Source of the DNA: Shewanella sp. VB17
GTDB taxonomy: Bacteria > Pseudomonadota > Gammaproteobacteria > Enterobacterales > Shewanellaceae
Assembly: GCF_013248905.1 (NCBI RefSeq)
Contig: NZ_JABRVS010000001.1
Coordinates: 3,906,001-3,970,000 of the forward strand
Reading direction: 5' to 3'
DNA: 64,000 bases
The translations under genes were made by a program, and so were the position numbers. The notes below the pieces were generated by a model. That model saw nothing but the letters and a program-made list of their open reading frames with translations. It did not search any database and was not told the DNA's origin. This document shows, one piece after another, positions 18,306-27,341 of this stretch (the stretch's first letter is position 1; each line of letters begins with the position of its first letter).

Positions 18306-20885
18306 ATGAAAGCGATCGCAACCCAAGATTTAGAAAAACATACACCCATGATGCGTCAATATTTGACGCTAAAAGCCGAAAATCCAGATGTGCTTCTCTT
18401 CTATCGTATGGGTGATTTCTATGAACTTTTTTACGATGATGCCAAAAAAGCATCTGAATTATTAGGGATATCGCTAACGGCAAGAGGTAAAAGTGGTGGT
18501 GATCCTATTCCAATGGCCGGCCTACCTTATCATGCCGTCGAGGGCTACTTAGCTAAACTTGTTCAACTCAGAGTTTCGGTCGCCATTTGCGAACAAATAG
18601 GCGACCCAGCGACATCAAAAGGTCCTGTCGAGCGTAAAGTTGTTCGGCTGGTCACACCTGGTACGCTTACAGATGAAGCCCTCCTTCAAGAGAAACAAGA
18701 TAATCTACTTGCTGCTGTATATCATGATAAAACAGGATTTGGCTATGCCACCTTAGATATCAGCTCTGGTCGTTTTGTTGTTGCCGAATTAATCACATCT
18801 GAGGCATTAGAAGCTGAACTTCAGCGCACCTGCCCAGCCGAACTTCTTTATAGTGAAGACTTCAGTGAAATGAGCCTTATCGCAAGTTTAGAAGGTACAC
18901 GTCGTCGCCCTGAATGGGAATTTGACTTTAATACAAGTCAAAAACTACTACGAGATCAATTTAACACAAAAGATTTACGCGGATTTGGTTTAGATGGTGC
19001 CCGTCTTTCTGTCCAGGCTGCTGGTTGCCTCATGCAATATGTTAAAGATACTCAGCGTACTGCACTGCCACATATCAATTCAATCGTTAGGTTTAATCAA
19101 GGAGACAGTATTATTCTTGATGCAGCGACTCGACGTAACCTTGAATTGACAACCAACCTTCAAGGTGGTCGCACTAATACCTTAGCAACCGTGTTGGATA
19201 ATACCACCACACCTATGGGTAGCCGCATGTTGCAAAGGTGGATACATGAGCCATTACGTAATAAAAATCACATTGAAGCGCGTCAAAATGCCCTCGAAGA
19301 AATATTAGCAAATGGACTCTATGATGAACTTTACCCTTTATTAAAATCACTAGGAGACATCGAACGGATCACAGCAAGGTTAGCTCTAAGGAATGCTCGC
19401 CCTAGAGATTTTTCTCGTCTTAAACATGCCTTAGGGATACTCCCAGAGATCCAACAAATTCTAGCCAAATGCCAATCAGAACACATCAAATTGCTTGCCC
19501 GTAAGATCAGTGAATTTCCGCAAGAGCTGGCATTACTAGATAGTGCCATCATCGATAATCCTCCTATGCTTATCCGTGATGGTGGGGTATTAAAAACCGG
19601 TTACAATACCGAATTAGATGAATGGCGTGATTTAAGTCAAGGTGCGACAGATTATTTGGCAGAGCTTGAAGCAAGAGAAAAAGAAGCTACCGGTATATCG
19701 ACATTAAAAGTCGGTTATAACCGTGTGCACGGCTACTATATTGAAGTCAGTCGTAGAGAGTCTGATCTTGTGCCCCTTAGTTATCAACGCAGACAAACAC
19801 TCAAAAATACAGAACGGTATATTGTCGCTGAGCTCAAAGAACATGAAGAAAAAGTCCTGTCTAGCCAAGGTAAAGCATTAGCACTTGAGAAACAATTATG
19901 GGAACAACTTTTTGATTTAATTTTACCTCAACTTCATCCACTTCAGCAGTTTGCTCAAGGTGCTGCAGAACTTGATGTGATCACCAACTTTGCAGAGCGA
20001 GCAGATACGCTTAACTACCAAAAACCCATGTTAAGCGAAACCTCAGGAATACAAATAGAATCAGGTCGACATCCGGTTATCGAACAAGTGAGTCAAACTC
20101 CTTTTATCGCTAATCCCGTAGTACTGAATCCAACACGTAAAATGCTGATAGTGACAGGCCCGAATATGGGCGGTAAATCGACGTATATGAGACAAGTGGC
20201 TTTGATCACATTGATGGCACATATCGGCTGCTACGTGCCCGCTCAAAGTGCTATTATCGGCCCGATTGATCGCATATTTACCCGTATTGGTGCTGCAGAT
20301 GACCTTGCATCAGGTCGTTCGACATTCATGGTTGAAATGACTGAAACCGCTAATATTCTTCATAATGCAACCCCAAACAGTTTAGTCTTAATGGATGAAA
20401 TAGGACGAGGAACTTCTACTTACGATGGCCTATCACTCGCTTGGTCAGCAGCGGAATACCTCGCTCAGAAAATTCAAGCAATGACCTTATTTGCCACCCA
20501 TTATTTTGAGCTCACTCAGCTACCAGAACTCATCTCAAATGTGGCTAATGTTCATTTAGATGCGATTGAACACGGTGATAGCATCGTCTTTATGCACGCT
20601 GTTCAGGATGGCGCCGCCAGTAAAAGCTATGGCCTTCAAGTTGCTGCACTGGCAGGGGTACCTAACTCTGTTATTTTAGCTGCAAAACATAAATTACATC
20701 ATCTGGAAAGCCGTAATGCCAATCATTCTGAACGATCGTCATCACAAAGCATGCAACAAACAATGACATTTCCAGAACCAGTAACCTCTCTTCTTCAGGA
20801 GACGATGGACTCAATCAAGCCTGATGAATTAAGCCCTAAACAAGCACTAGACATCTTATATGAACTCAAGAAATTAAGTCATTAG
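18306..20885 (+). CDS. mutS: DNA mismatch repair protein MutS
   Basis: Recognises base mismatches and small loops and recruits MutL. The 859-residue protein has the mismatch-reading Phe-x-Glu motif at residues 38-40 (GDFYELF), connector and lever/clamp domains, and the ATPase: Walker A GPNMGGKST, then DDLASGRSTFMVEM, Walker B SLVLMDEIGRGTSTYDG and the ATHYFEL motif. The C-terminal stretch from about residue 800 carries the dimer/tetramer segment. It diverges from recA and is followed by a shared terminator before rpoS on the other strand. Confidence 0.98.
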   Translation: MKAIATQDLEKHTPMMRQYLTLKAENPDVLLFYRMGDFYELFYDDAKKASELLGISLTARGKSGGDPIPMAGLPYHAVEGYLAKLVQLRVSVAICEQIGDPATSKGPVERKVVRLVTPGTLTDEALLQEKQDNLLAAVYHDKTGFGYATLDISSGRFVVAELITSEALEAELQRTCPAELLYSEDFSEMSLIASLEGTRRRPEWEFDFNTSQKLLRDQFNTKDLRGFGLDGARLSVQAAGCLMQYVKDTQRTALPHINSIVRFNQGDSIILDAATRRNLELTTNLQGGRTNTLATVLDNTTTPMGSRMLQRWIHEPLRNKNHIEARQNALEEILANGLYDELYPLLKSLGDIERITARLALRNARPRDFSRLKHALGILPEIQQILAKCQSEHIKLLARKISEFPQELALLDSAIIDNPPMLIRDGGVLKTGYNTELDEWRDLSQGATDYLAELEAREKEATGISTLKVGYNRVHGYYIEVSRRESDLVPLSYQRRQTLKNTERYIVAELKEHEEKVLSSQGKALALEKQLWEQLFDLILPQLHPLQQFAQGAAELDVITNFAERADTLNYQKPMLSETSGIQIESGRHPVIEQVSQTPFIANPVVLNPTRKMLIVTGPNMGGKSTYMRQVALITLMAHIGCYVPAQSAIIGPIDRIFTRIGAADDLASGRSTFMVEMTETANILHNATPNSLVLMDEIGRGTSTYDGLSLAWSAAEYLAQKIQAMTLFATHYFELTQLPELISNVANVHLDAIEHGDSIVFMHAVQDGAASKSYGLQVAALAGVPNSVILAAKHKLHHLESRNANHSERSSSQSMQQTMTFPEPVTSLLQETMDSIKPDELSPKQALDILYELKKLSH

Positions 20886-20905
20886 ATAACAATATTACCA
20901 CCATT

Positions 20906-20933
20906 AAAAAGCGCACAATGAAGTGCGCTTTTT
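20906..20933. terminator. Two-way terminator between mutS and rpoS
   Basis: An 11-bp stem (AAAAAGCGCAC with its complement) around a six-base loop, with A and T runs giving a terminator on either strand. It serves the converging mutS and rpoS transcripts. Confidence 0.9.
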
Positions 20934-20975
20934 AATTATTGTTAACTCAAGTAAAATTAGCCTAACGTTAAACGG

Positions 20976-21950
20976 CTAAATTTTAAATATCGCCTCTACA
21001 GATAACCCTTGAGCGCTTAGCAGATCTTTAAGTCGCTTCAAAGCTTCTACTTGGATCTGACGTACTCTCTCCCTCGTCAGCCCAATTTCTTTTCCGACAT
21101 TTTCAAGTGTCGAAGGCTCGTATCCCAACAGACCAAAACGACGTGCTAACACCTCTCTTTGCTTAGTGTTAAGTTCATCTAACCACTTAACCACCGACTT
21201 AGACATATCTTCATCCTGAACCTTATAGTCAGGACCGACATTATCATCATCAGCTAATACATCGAGCAACGCCTTATCGTTATCACCACCAAGCGGTGTA
21301 TCGACAGAGGTGATTCTTTCATTAAGCTTCAGCATACGGCTGACATCTGAACTGGGAAGATCGAGTTTATCAGCTATTTCTTCAGCTGTAGGTTCATGAT
21401 CTAATTTATGAGCTAATTCTCTTGCCGTACGTAGATAAACATTCAACTCTTTAACAACATGGATTGGCAGGCGAATCGTTCTTGTTTGATTCATAATCGC
21501 ACGTTCTATCGTTTGGCGGATCCACCAAGTTGCATAGGTAGAAAATCGGAACCCTCTTTCAGGATCAAATTTTTCAACCGCTCTTATCAACCCCAAATTT
21601 CCCTCTTCAATCAGATCAAGTAGAGCAAGACCACGGTTGTTATAACGACGGGCAATTTTAACCACAAGCCTTAGATTACTTTCAATCATACGGTTACGGG
21701 ACTTATCACAGCCTTTCAAAGCCTTACGTGAAAAATACACCTCTTCTTCTGCACTGAGTAAGGGGGAAAAACCAATTTCACTCAAATACAACTGAGTTGC
21801 ATCCAGGTTTTTTTGCAAATCATCCTGAACTTGATTATCAAGCTCAGCTCCTTCTGCTTTTGTTCCTGTTGTTTCGGTAATAATGTCGGACTCAACCTTA
21901 GTTAAATCCACTAAAGGCTCTGCTACTGCTGTATTTGTTTTACGACCCAT
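20976..21950 (-). CDS. rpoS: RNA polymerase sigma factor RpoS
   Basis: Stationary-phase and general stress sigma factor. The 324-residue protein has region 1.2 (DATQLYLSEIGFSPLLSAEEEV), region 2 (NLRLVVKIARRYNNRGLALLDLIEEGN then GFRFSTYATWWIRQTIERA, which reads the -10 box), region 3, and region 4 with the -35-reading helix (GLTRERVRQIQVEALKRL). The ATG at 21950 has GGGAG eight bases upstream; an in-frame TTG five codons earlier is less likely. It follows nlpD by 77 bp; in E. coli the main rpoS promoter lies inside nlpD, and the same is likely here. Confidence 0.98.
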   Translation of the reverse strand: MGRKTNTAVAEPLVDLTKVESDIITETTGTKAEGAELDNQVQDDLQKNLDATQLYLSEIGFSPLLSAEEEVYFSRKALKGCDKSRNRMIESNLRLVVKIARRYNNRGLALLDLIEEGNLGLIRAVEKFDPERGFRFSTYATWWIRQTIERAIMNQTRTIRLPIHVVKELNVYLRTARELAHKLDHEPTAEEIADKLDLPSSDVSRMLKLNERITSVDTPLGGDNDKALLDVLADDDNVGPDYKVQDEDMSKSVVKWLDELNTKQREVLARRFGLLGYEPSTLENVGKEIGLTRERVRQIQVEALKRLKDLLSAQGLSVEAIFKI

Positions 21951-22027
21951 AAAATGATCTCCCAAATTTTGCTCAATTTGATTACTTCACGTTAATATCC
22001 TCCAATTGCCAAAACGGCCCTAAACCA

Positions 22028-22951
22028 TTATTGCTTAGGTAAATATTTCATAGGGTTAACAGATTTACCATGATGTCGGATCTCAAAATGTAACATGATC
22101 CTATCCGTACCTGTATCGCCCATTTTCGCTAATGTTTGTCCAATGGTAACAAACTGTTTTTCTTTAACTAAGATACTATCTGCATGAGCATAAGCACTGA
22201 GGTAGTCATCACTATGTTTGACTATCACTAAGTTACCATACCCTCGAAGTGCACTACCTGCGTAGACGACTCGTCCATCTGCGGCAGCTTTAATTATGTC
22301 ACCTCGGTTTCCCGCAATCTTAATTCCTTTATTTCCCTGCTCTTTGGCAGAAAAAGTACCAATCAACTTACCTTTCACTGGCCATTGCCAACGAGTAACA
22401 ATTGTAGGTAATTCTTCTTTAGGCCTGTGGATAAGACCGTTAACATCTTGTTGACTAGTTGTTACAGAGTACGCATGATTTGGCTGTTGATCAAGAGATT
22501 TTTTTTCTGAGATTATTTGAGTCTTTTTTGTCGCAATATTTGAATTAACCTTTTGTTCCACAATAGGTTCTCCCTTATACACTGCGCTATTACGACTATT
22601 ATTTGGTTTAACCTTAGCCACTGTGGCATTAGCTTCATTTAATTCCAAATTAAGGTTTAGCCTTTGACCAGGAAAGATTGTATATGGCTTCTTCAGCTTG
22701 TTTTTGTTAGCTAAATTGATAAAATCATTATCAGATGCCCACGCAATTGAATAAAGTGTATCACCTTGCTTTACGTAATAAAAATCAGATTTTAATGCTC
22801 CTTTAATATAAGCAGTCTTAACAGGCGTAGTCACGCTGGACACGGGAGCAGGTCGTTCGGACTGAAAACTACAACCAGTGATAACAAAACAAATAATACA
22901 CAAAAATTGAACGTACCAGCTCATCTTTATTTTAACAACCAAAGAAATCAC
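22028..22951 (-). CDS. nlpD: Murein hydrolase activator NlpD
   Basis: Outer-membrane lipoprotein that activates the amidase AmiC at the division septum. The protein (307 residues from the GTG) has a signal ending in ITGC, a LysM peptidoglycan-binding domain (YYVKQGDTLYSIAWAS, with KPYTIFPGQRLNL), a long low-complexity linker, and a degenerate LytM/M23 domain from about residue 190 (GIKIAGNRGDIIKAAADGRVVYAGSALRGYGNLV then HADS and HFEIRHHGKSVNPMKYL). The GTG is chosen because GGAG lies four bases in front; the in-frame ATG nine codons later lacks a ribosome site. Confidence 0.94.
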   Translation of the reverse strand: MISLVVKIKMSWYVQFLCIICFVITGCSFQSERPAPVSSVTTPVKTAYIKGALKSDFYYVKQGDTLYSIAWASDNDFINLANKNKLKKPYTIFPGQRLNLNLELNEANATVAKVKPNNSRNSAVYKGEPIVEQKVNSNIATKKTQIISEKKSLDQQPNHAYSVTTSQQDVNGLIHRPKEELPTIVTRWQWPVKGKLIGTFSAKEQGNKGIKIAGNRGDIIKAAADGRVVYAGSALRGYGNLVIVKHSDDYLSAYAHADSILVKEKQFVTIGQTLAKMGDTGTDRIMLHFEIRHHGKSVNPMKYLPKQ

Positions 22952-23020
22952 CTAACTCCATATAATTATTTACTGAAATAAATATTAATACCATAAAGTC
23001 AACGGATTAACAGCTTATAA

Positions 23021-23656
23021 CTATGCAAGCTCACCATTGACTAAAGGTACAAAACGCACAATTTCTACCACTTTTGAACTGAACTTTTCACCTTGACGCA
23101 CAACTTTTAAAAGCTGTTGTGAAGCCTCTCCAACAGGAATAATCAACACACCATTATCAGCAAGTTGAGTAAGTAAAGCCTCGGGGACGGTACTGGCTGC
23201 GGCTGTCACGATAATGGCATCAAAAGGTCCCTTATTAAGCCAACCTTTCCATCCATCCCCGTATTTAAAAGAGACATTATGTAAATCTAAACGTTTCAAC
23301 CTTTGTCTTGCTTGGATCTGTAACCCTTTAATCCGCTCAACAGTGCATAACTCTGGAACCAGTTGCGCTAAAATAGCCGATTGATAACCCGAACCAGTAC
23401 CAATTTCGAGCACCTTAGCAGGGCAATGTTCCAACAATAATTCCGTCATTCTGGCGACGATATAAGGTTGAGAAATCGTTTGCCCCATTCCGATCGGCAG
23501 GGCTGTGTTTTCATAGGCCTTATGTTCAAGTGCGGCATCAAGAAATAGCTCCCGAGGAGTATTAGCAACAGCCTGTAAAACGGTTTCATCCTTGAGCCCT
23601 AAATCACGCAAGTTTTTTGCTAAATTCAGTGCTGCCGTTGTCGCGACCCAATTCAT
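23021..23656 (-). CDS. pcm: Protein-L-isoaspartate O-methyltransferase
   Basis: Uses S-adenosylmethionine to methylate isoaspartyl residues in ageing proteins so that they can return to aspartate. The 211-residue sequence shows LPIGMGQTISQPYIVARMTELL, the SAM-binding VLEIGTGSGYQSAILAQL, and FDAIIVTAAASTVPEALLTQL. The first four bases of the gene overlap the end of surE (ATGA), indicating translational coupling, as in many gammaproteobacterial surE-pcm-nlpD-rpoS operons. Confidence 0.97.
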   Translation of the reverse strand: MNWVATTAALNLAKNLRDLGLKDETVLQAVANTPRELFLDAALEHKAYENTALPIGMGQTISQPYIVARMTELLLEHCPAKVLEIGTGSGYQSAILAQLVPELCTVERIKGLQIQARQRLKRLDLHNVSFKYGDGWKGWLNKGPFDAIIVTAAASTVPEALLTQLADNGVLIIPVGEASQQLLKVVRQGEKFSSKVVEIVRFVPLVNGELA

Positions 23657-24402
23657 ATTCTATCTATCCACTGTTCCATTGATGTAATTTGATTAAATGC
23701 AGTGAGATCAACCGTTAGTGGCGTCACTGAAACAAACCCATTATTCACCGCGTGAAAATCTGTCCCTTCGCTAGCGTCTTGTTCTTCACCTGGTGGGCCT
23801 AGCCAAAATATATCACGCCCAGACGGATCCAAAGTTTTAACCATGCCAGCAGCCTTATGCCTAGCACCCAATCGCGTCACTTTAATTCCTTTAATCTGTT
23901 CGATGGGCAGATCTGGCACATTAATATTCAGAATTTGATCTTGGTCTATGGGGCTTTTTAACAAGCCTTTAATTATTTTACAGGTAAAATAAGCTGCACT
24001 ATCATAATGCTTAAGTGTAGGGCCCACTAAAGAAACAGCTATGGCTGGCAATCCAAGAAAACGCCCTTCCATCGCTGCAGCCACAGTACCTGAATACAGA
24101 GTATCATCACCCAAATTAGCCCCTGCATTAATCCCTGAAACCACCATATTAGGCTCATCAGTATATAACTCCCTGATAGCCAAATGAACGCAATCGGTAG
24201 GTGTCCCACTTACCGACACATAACCATTATCTAATGTATTAATGCGTAAAGGGTTAGTTAACGTTAAAGAATTACTTGCACCAGAACAATTGCGATCAGG
24301 TCCTACAGTCATCACTTCATAGAAAACTGCCAAAGCATTGGTTAACGCCACAATCCCAGGTGCTGTGACACCATCATCATTACTTATCAGAATTTTTATC
24401 AT
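23653..24402 (-). CDS. surE: 5'/3'-nucleotidase SurE
   Basis: Metal-dependent phosphatase for nucleoside monophosphates, associated with stationary-phase survival. The 249-residue protein starts with ILISNDDGVTAPGI, where the paired Asp residues bind the metal, then PDRNCSGASNSLTL, VSGTPTDCVHLA, VVSGINAGANLGDDTLYSGTVAAAMEG with the metal-binding Asn, and NINVPD. It lies 47 bp after truD and overlaps pcm by four bases. Confidence 0.97.
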   Translation of the reverse strand: MIKILISNDDGVTAPGIVALTNALAVFYEVMTVGPDRNCSGASNSLTLTNPLRINTLDNGYVSVSGTPTDCVHLAIRELYTDEPNMVVSGINAGANLGDDTLYSGTVAAAMEGRFLGLPAIAVSLVGPTLKHYDSAAYFTCKIIKGLLKSPIDQDQILNINVPDLPIEQIKGIKVTRLGARHKAAGMVKTLDPSGRDIFWLGPPGEEQDASEGTDFHAVNNGFVSVTPLTVDLTAFNQITSMEQWIDRI

Positions 24403-24449
24403 TTATTTGCCAATGTCTATTTTCTTTTCGTTAACCTGAAGATCCTTGT

Positions 24450-25517
24450 TTACAATCCACTCAAATCTTTTCTTATTTGTTGACGAGCATGAAACTCACG
24501 ATCGTTAACATCTTCATAATCAAAAATTTCTCTCAGTACAGATGTCGCATAGCAGCCCGCTGGTAACGCAAACTTAATAACTATCACATCATCACTTTGT
24601 TTCTCATAACTTAAATGTTGTGGCTCAGATAGCAGTGTACGACGTTCTTGCGTTAACCCCGCATGCTCTAAACCATCACGTTCAGCTTCAAAATCTGCTA
24701 ACACCTTGGTTTCAAAATCTGCAGCTTCACCTTGTGGTAAAGAAGCTCCCCTGCCCCACATAGGTGCTGAAAGTTGAATGTCTTTTTCATCAAGACGTTT
24801 CACCATCGCATCATCCCACTGCTCAGCAGTAAAATAGCTTTTACTGCCAGCTAACATCACACAATCGCCAACCAACTTATCTAAACGATGTTCAACTAAC
24901 CTTGCAGATACTGAAATATTAAACAAATAAGAACGAACTGCAGACAAATACATACTGCGTTTCTTTCTATCCTTCACTTTTCGCCCTGCTAGCATTTGAC
25001 GACCAAATATGAGATTTTTACCATCATGACCGAACCTTTGTTCACCAAAATAGTTAGGTACACCGGTTTTATTTACCAGTTCGAGACGTTTAATAACCTC
25101 ATCCATATGATCAACATTACGCAATGTTAAAGTAAAACGGTTACCTGCTAAAGCACCGATGCGCAATTTTTTATTATGGCGGCTACTGGATAAAATGGTT
25201 AACTGTTGACTATTCAGAGTTGCCCAATCTGGAGTCTCTTTTCCTGGTATCCGCACGCCAAACCACTGTTCAGTAATAGCGTTTTTATCTTTTTGACCAG
25301 CATATGTCACCTCTTTAGGATGGACATGAGCAAACCCAGATAAGAGGGTAGCAACATCATTAGTGTTCAGACCCTCTTTACGAATATGAAGTAAATGATG
25401 CTCTCCTTCACCAGTAGGTGTAAAAGGCAAAATTTCCTGAACTTGAAAGTCGCTATTATAAGTGCGTAGATCCGCTTTAGAAATGGGTTTACCGTGTAAA
25501 AAATGAAGTTCAATCAT
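24450..25517 (-). CDS. truD: tRNA pseudouridine(13) synthase TruD
   Basis: Converts uridine 13 of tRNA-Glu to pseudouridine. From the ATG at 25517 the protein has 355 residues. It contains the family's catalytic segment VTYAGQKDKNAITEQWFGVRIPG, in which the Asp of QKDK is the nucleophile, and also GVPNYFGEQRFGHDGKN and a C-terminal PAGCYATSVLREIFDY. The open frame extends nine codons further to a TTG at 25544, which I do not favour because the E. coli protein starts at the equivalent of MIELHFLHGK. Part of the ispD-ispF-truD-surE-pcm string. Confidence 0.95.
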   Translation of the reverse strand: MIELHFLHGKPISKADLRTYNSDFQVQEILPFTPTGEGEHHLLHIRKEGLNTNDVATLLSGFAHVHPKEVTYAGQKDKNAITEQWFGVRIPGKETPDWATLNSQQLTILSSSRHNKKLRIGALAGNRFTLTLRNVDHMDEVIKRLELVNKTGVPNYFGEQRFGHDGKNLIFGRQMLAGRKVKDRKKRSMYLSAVRSYLFNISVSARLVEHRLDKLVGDCVMLAGSKSYFTAEQWDDAMVKRLDEKDIQLSAPMWGRGASLPQGEAADFETKVLADFEAERDGLEHAGLTQERRTLLSEPQHLSYEKQSDDVIVIKFALPAGCYATSVLREIFDYEDVNDREFHARQQIRKDLSGL

Positions 25518-25602
25518 GGTGACTCTGTTCTCTCTATTGGGCAACTAATTAGGTACTAAATATGAATTTGACTCACTTTGAAATAACATAAGTGCATATT
25601 TA

Positions 25603-26082
25603 TTATATTTTCTGCACTAAAATCACCGCTTCTACGGCGATCCCCTCTTTACGCCCAGTAAAACCCAATTTTTCAGTTGTTGTCGCTTTCACATTGATAT
25701 TATCAAGTGCAGTCTCAAAATCTTGACATAATACTTGTCTTATCGCCTCAATATGAGGTGACATTTTTGGTGCTTGAGCAATAATAGTCACATCTAGGTT
25801 GCCAATATAAAAGCCTTTATCTTTAGCAAGTTGATAGCAATGACGTAATAAATGACGGCTATCGGCGCCCTTAAAATTAGTATCAGTATCTGGAAAGTGT
25901 TTACCTATATCACCCAGTCCTACGGCCCCAAGAACAGCATCACTAATGGCATGTAATACAACATCACCATCAGAATGCGCGATTAAACCTGTTTCATAAG
26001 GCACATTAACCCCACCTAATAATAAGGGTAAGTCACCACCAAACTTATGCACATCAAACCCATGACCAATACGTATATTCAT
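25603..26082 (-). CDS. ispF: 2-C-methyl-D-erythritol 2,4-cyclodiphosphate synthase
   Basis: Zinc enzyme of the MEP isoprenoid pathway; cyclises CDP-methylerythritol phosphate with loss of CMP. The 159 residues (the E. coli length) begin MNIRIGHGFDVHKFGG with the zinc-binding Asp and His, followed by AHSDGDVVLHAISDAVLGA, DIGKHFPDTD, and the C-terminal NVKATTTEKLGFTGRKEGIAVEAV. A GTG five codons upstream (26097) is also open. It follows ispD by 88 bp. Confidence 0.97.
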   Translation of the reverse strand: MNIRIGHGFDVHKFGGDLPLLLGGVNVPYETGLIAHSDGDVVLHAISDAVLGAVGLGDIGKHFPDTDTNFKGADSRHLLRHCYQLAKDKGFYIGNLDVTIIAQAPKMSPHIEAIRQVLCQDFETALDNINVKATTTEKLGFTGRKEGIAVEAVILVQKI

Positions 26083-26170
26083 TTTAAATCCATTCACTGA
26101 CAGCCATCACTTAAACCATCAGCTCTAATAGGTTATAACGACAATTCAACGGAAAAATATCATTATAAAA

Positions 26171-26857
26171 TTAATTAGCTAAAAATAATTTTGCTAGTCG
26201 AAGATCATCAGGATGCGTGATCTTAATATTTTCTACATTTCCCGAAATTAACCCAGGTGAAATCCCTGACCACTCCATTGCAGAAGCTTCATCGGTAATA
26301 GTGACATTCTCGGATAGGGCTAAACTTAAGTTATTTTTCAGCTCAGAGCCTAAAAAAAATTGCGGGGTCAATGCATGCCAAAGCTGCTCGCGGCAAACCG
26401 TTTTAGCTATGGTTCCATCACACTTACCCCGTTTCATTGTATCCCTAACTGGCGCTGCTAATATAGCGCCTTGAGGAAATTGTTCTCTCGATCCAATAAG
26501 CCTATCAATATCCTCATGAGTCAAACAGGGACGCGCTGCATCATGTACTAAAGCCCAAGTATCATCTTCAATGTCATGTAAACAAGCTAAAACAGAATCG
26601 GCACGTTCATTTCCACCGATCACGGTTTGTAGTTTAGGGTGAGATGCCTGAGCTAACGTATGAAATAGATTGTCATCTGGGTGCAGTGCCACCACCACCT
26701 TATTGATCTTAGGGTGCTCCAAGAGTATGAGTAATGTTAAGCTTAAAATGGTAGTGCCATTAATCTGAAGGTATTGCTTAGGGATCTCAGCCCCCATACG
26801 ACTACCAATCCCTGCTGCGGGTACAATAGCAACAATCTTGTCTTGATGATCATTCAT
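26171..26857 (-). CDS. ispD: 2-C-methyl-D-erythritol 4-phosphate cytidylyltransferase
   Basis: Joins CTP and methylerythritol phosphate in the third step of the MEP pathway, two steps before IspF. The 228-residue sequence has the nucleotide-binding VPAAGIGSRMGAEIPKQYL, the GGNERADSVLACL segment, the VHDAARPCL motif and the C-terminal NVENIKITHPDDLRLAKLFL. It sits between ftsB and ispF in the standard order. Confidence 0.97.
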   Translation of the reverse strand: MNDHQDKIVAIVPAAGIGSRMGAEIPKQYLQINGTTILSLTLLILLEHPKINKVVVALHPDDNLFHTLAQASHPKLQTVIGGNERADSVLACLHDIEDDTWALVHDAARPCLTHEDIDRLIGSREQFPQGAILAAPVRDTMKRGKCDGTIAKTVCREQLWHALTPQFFLGSELKNNLSLALSENVTITDEASAMEWSGISPGLISGNVENIKITHPDDLRLAKLFLAN

Positions 26858-26888
26858 AATTCAAAGCTCATATTATATTAAAGAGGAG

Positions 26889-27188
26889 TTAATGACTCGA
26901 CACTTCACTTGCTCGTTTATCACCGACAACACGAAAAAATGTTTCCCCTTCCTTTACCATGCCAAGCTCATTCCTCGCTCGCTCTTCTAACGCTTCAGTG
27001 CCACTACTTAAATCAATAATTTCCTCTCTGAGTACTTGATTTCTAGCAATCAACTTAGCGTTACTCGCTTGCTGGAGAGATATCTGTTCTTTCAGTTGAA
27101 ACGATTCAGGTAGGCTGTTTGCTCCGACCCAAAGTTGGTGCTGCAACAAACCTAGCAGTGATGCCAATGCAAATAGGAGACGTTTCAT
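26889..27188 (-). CDS. ftsB: Cell division protein FtsB
   Basis: Single-pass inner-membrane protein that forms a complex with FtsL and FtsQ at the septum. The 99 residues comprise a short cytoplasmic end, one transmembrane helix (LLFALASLLGLLQHQLWVG), a periplasmic coiled coil (SFQLKEQISLQQASNAKLIARNQVL) and the conserved ALEERARNELGMVKEGETFF. First gene of the ispD-ispF string; a terminator separates it from eno. Confidence 0.95.
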   Translation of the reverse strand: MKRLLFALASLLGLLQHQLWVGANSLPESFQLKEQISLQQASNAKLIARNQVLREEIIDLSSGTEALEERARNELGMVKEGETFFRVVGDKRASEVSSH

Positions 27189-27241
27189 TATGAGTTAAAT
27201 TCCCACAGTTGAAAATTTGACAAACTTCTAGTAATAATAAC

Positions 27242-27270
27242 AAAAAAGGCCACCTAGTGGTGACCTTTTC
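27242..27270 (-). terminator. eno terminator
   Basis: Stem of AAAAGG-x-CACC type with one mismatched pair, a four-base loop and a T run on the reverse strand, in the 153-bp gap between eno and ftsB. Confidence 0.8.
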
Positions 27271-27341
27271 TAGCAAAGCTATCATTTAATTGCTATTAAT
27301 GACGACGATTATCTAACCGATGACAACATTACTTGTATTGA